Below, one piece after another: positions 59,494 to 64,000 of a stretch of 64,000 bases of DNA (position 1 is its first letter; every line of letters begins with the position of its first letter). The DNA lies in the NCBI GenBank assembly GCA_964402505.1, contig CAYOCP010000015.1, positions 1-64,000 on the forward strand, written 5' to 3'. The DNA is from SLRI01 sp964402505. Its GTDB lineage: Bacteria; Pseudomonadota; Alphaproteobacteria; Geminicoccales; Geminicoccaceae. The notes beneath the pieces were generated by a model that saw only the letters and a program-made list of their open reading frames with translations, was not told where the DNA came from and made no database searches. The translations under genes and the position numbers were made by a program.

Positions 59494-61347
59494 ATGGCCA
59501 TGCGCCAGCGGCAGGAGTCGGTGCAGGAGAGCGCCGGAGGCGCGCTTCTGCCGGACGGAATGACGTCGGCCGACGTCAGGGCGGAGCTCGACCGCATCGT
59601 CGCCAGTCCGGCGTTCGACGCATCCGACCGCAACCGGCGCTTTCTCGTGCACGTGGTCGAGGAGACCCTTGCCGGACGCGGGGAGCGCATCAAGGCCTAT
59701 GGCGTGGCGCTCGCGGTTTTCGGCCGCGACGAGAGCTTCGATGCGCAGTCCGACCCGATCGTGCGCATCGAGGCGAGCCGGCTGCGGCGCAGTCTCGAGC
59801 GGTACTACTTGATCGCCGGCCAGGACGACCCGGTGCGAATCGACATACCCAAGGGCGGCTACGTGGCGGCCTTCGATGTCGCCGATGCCGGTGCCGAAAG
59901 AACCGCCGGGGCGGTGAACCCGCCGCCGGTCGAGGCGCCGGAGGCGCCACCGGCCCGGCGCCGACGACTGCCCTTGCCCATGGTGACCGGGCCCGTCCTG
60001 ATCGGAAGCGCGTTGCTGGGCATCGGTTTCGCCGGCGGCTGGATGCTCGGGGTCCATGGGGCGGGTCCGGCCGCCATCGCCGGCGGTGCCACGGGAGGCG
60101 ATCCCGTGGTTCTCGCCATGCCGTTTCAGGATGACGGGAGCCCGGCTGCCGGCGACGGCCTGGTGCACGGCTTCAGCCGCGAGGTGGTGGCCGGGCTGAC
60201 GCGCTCCGGCGGCCTCGTCGTGTTCGACGCGGAGATGGCGGAACGGGCGCTCGGCGAGGCGGACGCGCAGATTCTGGCGAAGCGCCTCGGCACGGACTTC
60301 CTTTTGACCGGCGGCGTGAGCGTGGCGCCGGACCGCTTCGCCGTGACCGCTTCCTTGATCGACAGCGACAGCGGGCGCCAGATCTGGTCGGGACAGTTCG
60401 ACGGCGACGTCACCGCCGCCTCGATCATCGCCGTGCGCGACCGGCTGGCCGGCCGTGTGGTCCAGGAGCTCGCCCAGCCCTACGGCGTCCTCTACAGCGA
60501 GCAGCTGCGCCATCAGGAGGCCAAGCCGCCGGCGGAGCTCACCTCCTACGAATGCGTGCTGCGCTTTCGCCAGTACTGGCGCGAGCCCAACCCTCTGGGC
60601 CACGGTCCGATCCGCCAGTGTCTCGAGCGCACGGTCGAGGCCGACCCCGACTACGCCGAGGCGCAGGCGGCCCTGGCGATGCTTCTGGCCGACGGCTACC
60701 GGCTCGGCTTCGATCCGGCCGCGGCCGGCGACGTGGTGCTGCCCCGGGCGCTGGCGCTGGCGCGTCGCGCCGTCGAGCTGGCGCCGGCGGATTCCGAGAG
60801 CTACGCGGCGCTCTTTCTGGTCTACTGGCTGATGAACGATGTCGAGCGCAGCCTCGCCGCCGGCCAGCGTGGTCTGGCGCTCAATCCCAACGACACCGTG
60901 CTTCTGGCCGAGGTCAGCCGGCGCTACTGCATGCGCGGCATGTTCGACATCTGCATGCCGATGATGGAGGAGGCCTTCGTCCGCAACCCGATCCTGCCGG
61001 GACACTACCGCATCGGCCCCTATCTCGCCCGCTACATGGCGGGCGATTACGCGGCGGCCTTGATCGAGGCCGGGCGCATCGGCATCCCCGACACCGTCTT
61101 CGGCCATATGGCCCTGGCGATGGCGCATGCGAAGCTCGGACACGCCAGGGAGGCCGGGGCCGAGGTGGAGAGAATCCTCGAGATCGATCCGGCCTATGGC
61201 CAGCATCTCCGCCAGGATCTCGCCAAGCGGAATCTGGCGCCCGAATTGATCGAGGCCGTCGCCTCCGGGATGCGCCTGGCCGGTCTCGACGTGGCCGAGG
61301 CACCGGCAGCGCCGGGCGGCCGCCCGGCGCCGACACAGCACCGGTAG
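59494..61347 (+). CDS. TPR protein with N-terminal cyclase-type domain and one membrane helix
   Basis: 617 residues. Residues about 24-128 match the N-terminal module found before adenylate cyclase or TPR parts in alphaproteobacteria: ADVRAELDRIVASPAFDASDRNRRFLVHVVEETL, ERIKAYGVALAVFGRDESFDAQSDPIVRIEASRLRRSLERYYL, IPKGGYV. A Pro-rich linker and one membrane helix (163-187) follow, then a TolB/FlgO-like part (about 200-310) and TPR-like repeats (about 340-580). No cyclase catalytic domain is present. The membrane helix would put the repeats in the periplasm and the N-terminal module in the cytoplasm. It precedes an outer-membrane protein and an arylsulfatase on the same strand. Confidence 0.86.
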   Translation: MAMRQRQESVQESAGGALLPDGMTSADVRAELDRIVASPAFDASDRNRRFLVHVVEETLAGRGERIKAYGVALAVFGRDESFDAQSDPIVRIEASRLRRSLERYYLIAGQDDPVRIDIPKGGYVAAFDVADAGAERTAGAVNPPPVEAPEAPPARRRRLPLPMVTGPVLIGSALLGIGFAGGWMLGVHGAGPAAIAGGATGGDPVVLAMPFQDDGSPAAGDGLVHGFSREVVAGLTRSGGLVVFDAEMAERALGEADAQILAKRLGTDFLLTGGVSVAPDRFAVTASLIDSDSGRQIWSGQFDGDVTAASIIAVRDRLAGRVVQELAQPYGVLYSEQLRHQEAKPPAELTSYECVLRFRQYWREPNPLGHGPIRQCLERTVEADPDYAEAQAALAMLLADGYRLGFDPAAAGDVVLPRALALARRAVELAPADSESYAALFLVYWLMNDVERSLAAGQRGLALNPNDTVLLAEVSRRYCMRGMFDICMPMMEEAFVRNPILPGHYRIGPYLARYMAGDYAAALIEAGRIGIPDTVFGHMALAMAHAKLGHAREAGAEVERILEIDPAYGQHLRQDLAKRNLAPELIEAVASGMRLAGLDVAEAPAAPGGRPAPTQHR

Positions 61348-61427
61348 CTTACAGCAACGTACTTCGATGGCGGAGGGCCCGTTGACCAAATGGGTTCGCA
61401 AGGACGTGCGCTGTCCGGGGAGCAGCC

Positions 61428-62213
61428 ATGGCCCGACCTTCGGCCGTCACGATCATCGCGACGCTGGCGCTGGCTTCGCCCTCGCATGTGCCGCCGGTCG
61501 CGGCGCAGGAGGCGACCGAGGCGATGCCGGCGAAAGGCGGCTGGACCCTGGCGCTCACGCCCTATGCCTGGTTCACGGCGCTCAAGGGTGACGTCGCGAC
61601 CTTCAAGGGGGCACCGCCCGCCAATGTCGACGCCAGCTTCGACGACATCATCGACCAGACCAACTTCGCCGCCATGCTCGCCGGCGAGGCGCGGCACGAC
61701 CGGCTCGGCATCGTCTTCGACGTGAACTACCTCGACATCTCCGGCAAGGGCGACACGCCCGGGCAGGTGTTCGGCGATGCCGAGATGGACAATCGCACGC
61801 TCTTCGCCGAGCTTGCCGGGTTCTTCGATGCCTATCGGGATCGCCGGATCAGCCTCGATGTGATCGCCGGCGCCCGGCTCTGGTACGTCGACACCGAGGT
61901 CAACCTGCGCGCCGGCCTGGCGCAGCCCCGCACCGACCAGCAATCCGAGGCCTGGGCCGACCCGCTCCTGGGCGTGCGCGGCCGAGCCGTGCTGGGCCGT
62001 GGCTTCTTCCTTTCGGGCGAGGCCGACTACGGCGGTTTCCACGTGGGCTCCGACAAGACCTGGCAGGTGCTCTGCACGCTCGGCTACGCCTTCAGCGAGA
62101 AGCTCTCGGCGCGCGCCGGCTACCGCTATCTCAGCGTCGACTACCAGGACGACGGCTTCGTCTGGGACGTCGACATCCATGGGCCGATCGTCGGCCTGAC
62201 CTGGGTCTTCTGA
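61428..62213 (+). CDS. Outer-membrane beta-barrel protein
   Basis: 261 residues. Signal peptide 1-27 (TIIATLALASPSHVPPVAAQ). The mature part alternates hydrophobic and polar residues in about eight strands (GWTLALTPYAWFTAL, RHDRLGIVFDVNYLDI, RRISLDVIAGARLWYV, GRGFFLSGEADYGGF, LSARAGYRYLSVDY) and ends in Phe (LTWVF), as outer-membrane barrel proteins do. The DxDIIDQTNFAAMLAGEARHD segment recurs in a proteobacterial porin-like group. It lies between the TPR gene (80-base gap) and the arylsulfatase (32-base gap) on the same strand, suggesting one module. Confidence 0.85.
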   Translation: MARPSAVTIIATLALASPSHVPPVAAQEATEAMPAKGGWTLALTPYAWFTALKGDVATFKGAPPANVDASFDDIIDQTNFAAMLAGEARHDRLGIVFDVNYLDISGKGDTPGQVFGDAEMDNRTLFAELAGFFDAYRDRRISLDVIAGARLWYVDTEVNLRAGLAQPRTDQQSEAWADPLLGVRGRAVLGRGFFLSGEADYGGFHVGSDKTWQVLCTLGYAFSEKLSARAGYRYLSVDYQDDGFVWDVDIHGPIVGLTWVF

Positions 62214-62245
62214 AGGCCCGGACCAACCGCGAGGGAGGCACGATC

Positions 62246-64000
62246 ATGGATTGCCGTCGCAATTTTACCCTGACGCTGGGCCTCTTGCTCTCCTTCACCG
62301 CAGCGGCGAATGCCCAGCAGGTCACGGGCGAGCCGGGCTCGCCATCGGCCACGACGACCATTCTCGGCGACGTGCTGCCCGCCCCGGCGCCGAGCTTCAA
62401 GGGCGAGATCGGCCTCAACGCCTTCGATTCGAAGCCCTGGTGGCCACCGCGCGTCGTGCCACCCGAAGGCGCGCCCAACATCCTGCTGATCATGACGGAC
62501 GATTCCGGCTACGGGGTGCCCAGCACCTTCGGCGGGGTGATTCCGACCCCGGCGCTCGACCGCATCGCCGAGGCGGGTCTGCGCTACACCAACTTCAACT
62601 CGACGGCGCTCTGCTCGCCGACCCGAGCGGCGCTGATCACGGGCCGCAACCACCATTCCGTGGGATTCGGCGTGATCGCGGAGCAGGCGACCGGCTTTCC
62701 CGGCTACGACAGCTTGATCGGCAAGGACAGCGCCACGATCGGCCAGATCCTGCGCGATCATGGTTACGCTACCTCGTGGTTCGGCAAGGATCACAACACG
62801 CCGGCCTTCGAGGCGAGCCAGGTCGGACCCTTCGACCAGTGGCCGATCGGCATGGGCTTCGAGTATTTCTACGGGTTCGTCGGCGGCGACAGCAACCAGT
62901 GGCAGCCCAACCTCTTCCGCAACACCACGCAAATCTATCCCTTCGAGGGCAAGCCGGGCTGGAACCTGATCACGGCGATGGCCGACGAGGCGATCCAGCA
63001 CATGCGGATGCTGAACCAGACCCAGCCGGACAAGCCCTTCTTCGTCTACTACGTCCCCGGCGCCACGCACGCGCCGCATCATCCGACCAGGGAGTGGGTC
63101 GAGAAGATCGCCGCCATGCACCTCTTCGACGACGGCTGGAACAAGCTGCGCGAGACGATCTTCGCCAACCAGAAGAAGCTCGGCGTCATTCCCGAGGCGG
63201 CCGAGCTGACGCCGTGGCCGAAGGATCTGCTCAAGGAGTGGGGCGAGCTTTCCGGCGACGAGAAGAAGATGTTCATTCGGCAGGCCGACGTCTTCGCCGC
63301 CTATGCCGCCTACACCGACCACGAGATCGGCCGCGTGATCCAGGCGGTCGAGGACATGGGCAAGCTCGACAACACGCTGATCATCTACATCAACGGCGAC
63401 AACGGCACGAGCGCCGAAGGCTCGCCGATCGGCACGCCGAACGAGGTCGCCGCCTTCAACGGCGTTCCGGTGCCGGTGGCGGACCAGCTCGAGCATTTCT
63501 ACGACATCTGGGGCACGGACCAGACCTACAATCACATGGCGGTGGGTTGGGCCTGGGCCTTCGACACGCCGTTCAGGTGGACCAAGCAGATCGCCTCGCA
63601 TTTCGGTGGCACGCGCCAGGGCATGGCGATCTCCTGGCCGGCGCGGATCAAGGACGAGGGCGGCATCCGCAACCAGTTCCACCACATCATCGACATCGTG
63701 CCGACGCTGCTCGAGGCCACCGGCATTCGCGCCCCCGATACGGTAGACGGCATCGCGCAGCGGCCGATCGAGGGGGTCAGCATGGCCTACACGTTCGACG
63801 CCGCGAACGCTGACGCACCCTCGACGCGCCGTACGCAGTACTTCGAGATGCTGGGCAATCGCGGCATCTATCACGACGGGTGGTATGCCAACACCCGGCC
63901 GATCTCGGCACCCTGGGAGCTCGCCGGCACACCCGATCCGGACGTCTTCAACGCCTATCCCTGGGAGCTCTTCGACCTGAGCAAGGACTGGACCCAGAAC
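62246..64000 (+). CDS. Arylsulfatase, partial (cut by window end)
   Basis: 585 residues are visible; the gene runs off the window. Signal peptide 1-24 (LGLLLSFTAAANAQ). Sulfatase motifs: metal Asp pair in IMTDDSGYG (85-86), formylglycine precursor Cys123 in ALCSPTRAALITGRN (the CxPxR motif), and later NGDNGTSAEGSPIGT and SWPARIKDEGGIRNQFHHIIDIVPTLLEATGI. The motif requires a formylglycine-generating enzyme, which is not in the window. It removes sulfate from an aryl or glycan ester in the periplasm. GAGGGAGG precedes the ATG. It is the third gene of the TPR, barrel, arylsulfatase set and could feed sulfate or carbon from sulfated compounds. Confidence 0.94.
   Translation, partial: MDCRRNFTLTLGLLLSFTAAANAQQVTGEPGSPSATTTILGDVLPAPAPSFKGEIGLNAFDSKPWWPPRVVPPEGAPNILLIMTDDSGYGVPSTFGGVIPTPALDRIAEAGLRYTNFNSTALCSPTRAALITGRNHHSVGFGVIAEQATGFPGYDSLIGKDSATIGQILRDHGYATSWFGKDHNTPAFEASQVGPFDQWPIGMGFEYFYGFVGGDSNQWQPNLFRNTTQIYPFEGKPGWNLITAMADEAIQHMRMLNQTQPDKPFFVYYVPGATHAPHHPTREWVEKIAAMHLFDDGWNKLRETIFANQKKLGVIPEAAELTPWPKDLLKEWGELSGDEKKMFIRQADVFAAYAAYTDHEIGRVIQAVEDMGKLDNTLIIYINGDNGTSAEGSPIGTPNEVAAFNGVPVPVADQLEHFYDIWGTDQTYNHMAVGWAWAFDTPFRWTKQIASHFGGTRQGMAISWPARIKDEGGIRNQFHHIIDIVPTLLEATGIRAPDTVDGIAQRPIEGVSMAYTFDAANADAPSTRRTQYFEMLGNRGIYHDGWYANTRPISAPWELAGTPDPDVFNAYPWELFDLSKDWTQN

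Overview
The window is very GC-rich chromosomal DNA with dense genes, strong third-position G/C bias and many 1-8 base overlaps between stop and start codons. The gene content points to a Gram-negative alphaproteobacterium, perhaps near Rhodospirillales: a YbbN-type thioredoxin, a LON-substrate-binding protein, a Trm112-like protein and a DUF971 protein in one run, a bactofilin, a TPR protein with a cyclase-type N-terminal domain, RND efflux and outer-membrane proteins. The taxonomic placement is inference; there is no rRNA gene. I see no CRISPR array, insertion sequence, integrase or prophage gene.

Layout. 1-9.9 kb: a TetR regulator, about 1 kb without a convincing gene, a fused cytochrome b / molybdopterin oxidoreductase, an AT-rich intergenic island, then envelope proteins (a secreted protein, an endonuclease/exonuclease/phosphatase lipoprotein, YbaN, DUF3015, DUF4105, an alpha/beta hydrolase lipoprotein). 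9.9-12.7 kb: a divergent unit with a methyltransferase and a SnoaL-like protein facing an HxlR regulator and a DUF599 protein. 12.7-21 kb: a long minus-strand run, in transcription order YbbN, LON-like, Trm112-like, DUF971, an Mre11/SbcD-like nuclease, a Rad50/SbcC-like ATPase, a glycosyltransferase and a flavin monooxygenase; then tRNA-Gly(GCC). 21.3-27.2 kb: methyltransferase, sulfotransferase, cupin and NhaC antiporter genes divergent from a glycosyltransferase-like and a patatin gene. 27.2-32 kb: RND pump, its adaptor and a DUF1269 protein.

32-36.5 kb: glutaminase, MFS transporter and asparaginase in one direction, then a bactofilin. 36.5-43.9 kb: two DapA-like lyases (one next to a Bcr/CflA transporter, one coupled to a ureidoglycolate-lyase-like gene), an O6-alkylguanine methyltransferase, a NUDIX hydrolase, shikimate dehydrogenase and a membrane glycerophosphodiesterase. 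43.9-47.5 kb: SDR, carnitine-dehydrogenase-like, beta-keto-acid cleavage and EamA transporter genes, probably a catabolic operon. 47.5-50.5 kb: zur-znuC-znuB divergent from znuA, with a 15-bp palindrome between them that fits a Zur operator.

50.5-59.3 kb: treZ-malQ-treY, making trehalose from alpha-glucan, opposite small stress-type membrane proteins (YqaE, DUF4112), a DUF3616 protein and two small proteins. 59.5-64 kb: a TPR protein, an outer-membrane beta-barrel protein and an arylsulfatase cut by the window end.

The most unusual items are the predicted cytoplasmic placement of the molybdenum domain at 1735-3468, the nuclease/ATPase pair without a zinc hook, the divergent sulfotransferase/patatin cluster, and the two pathway-like pairs built on atypical DapA-family lyases.
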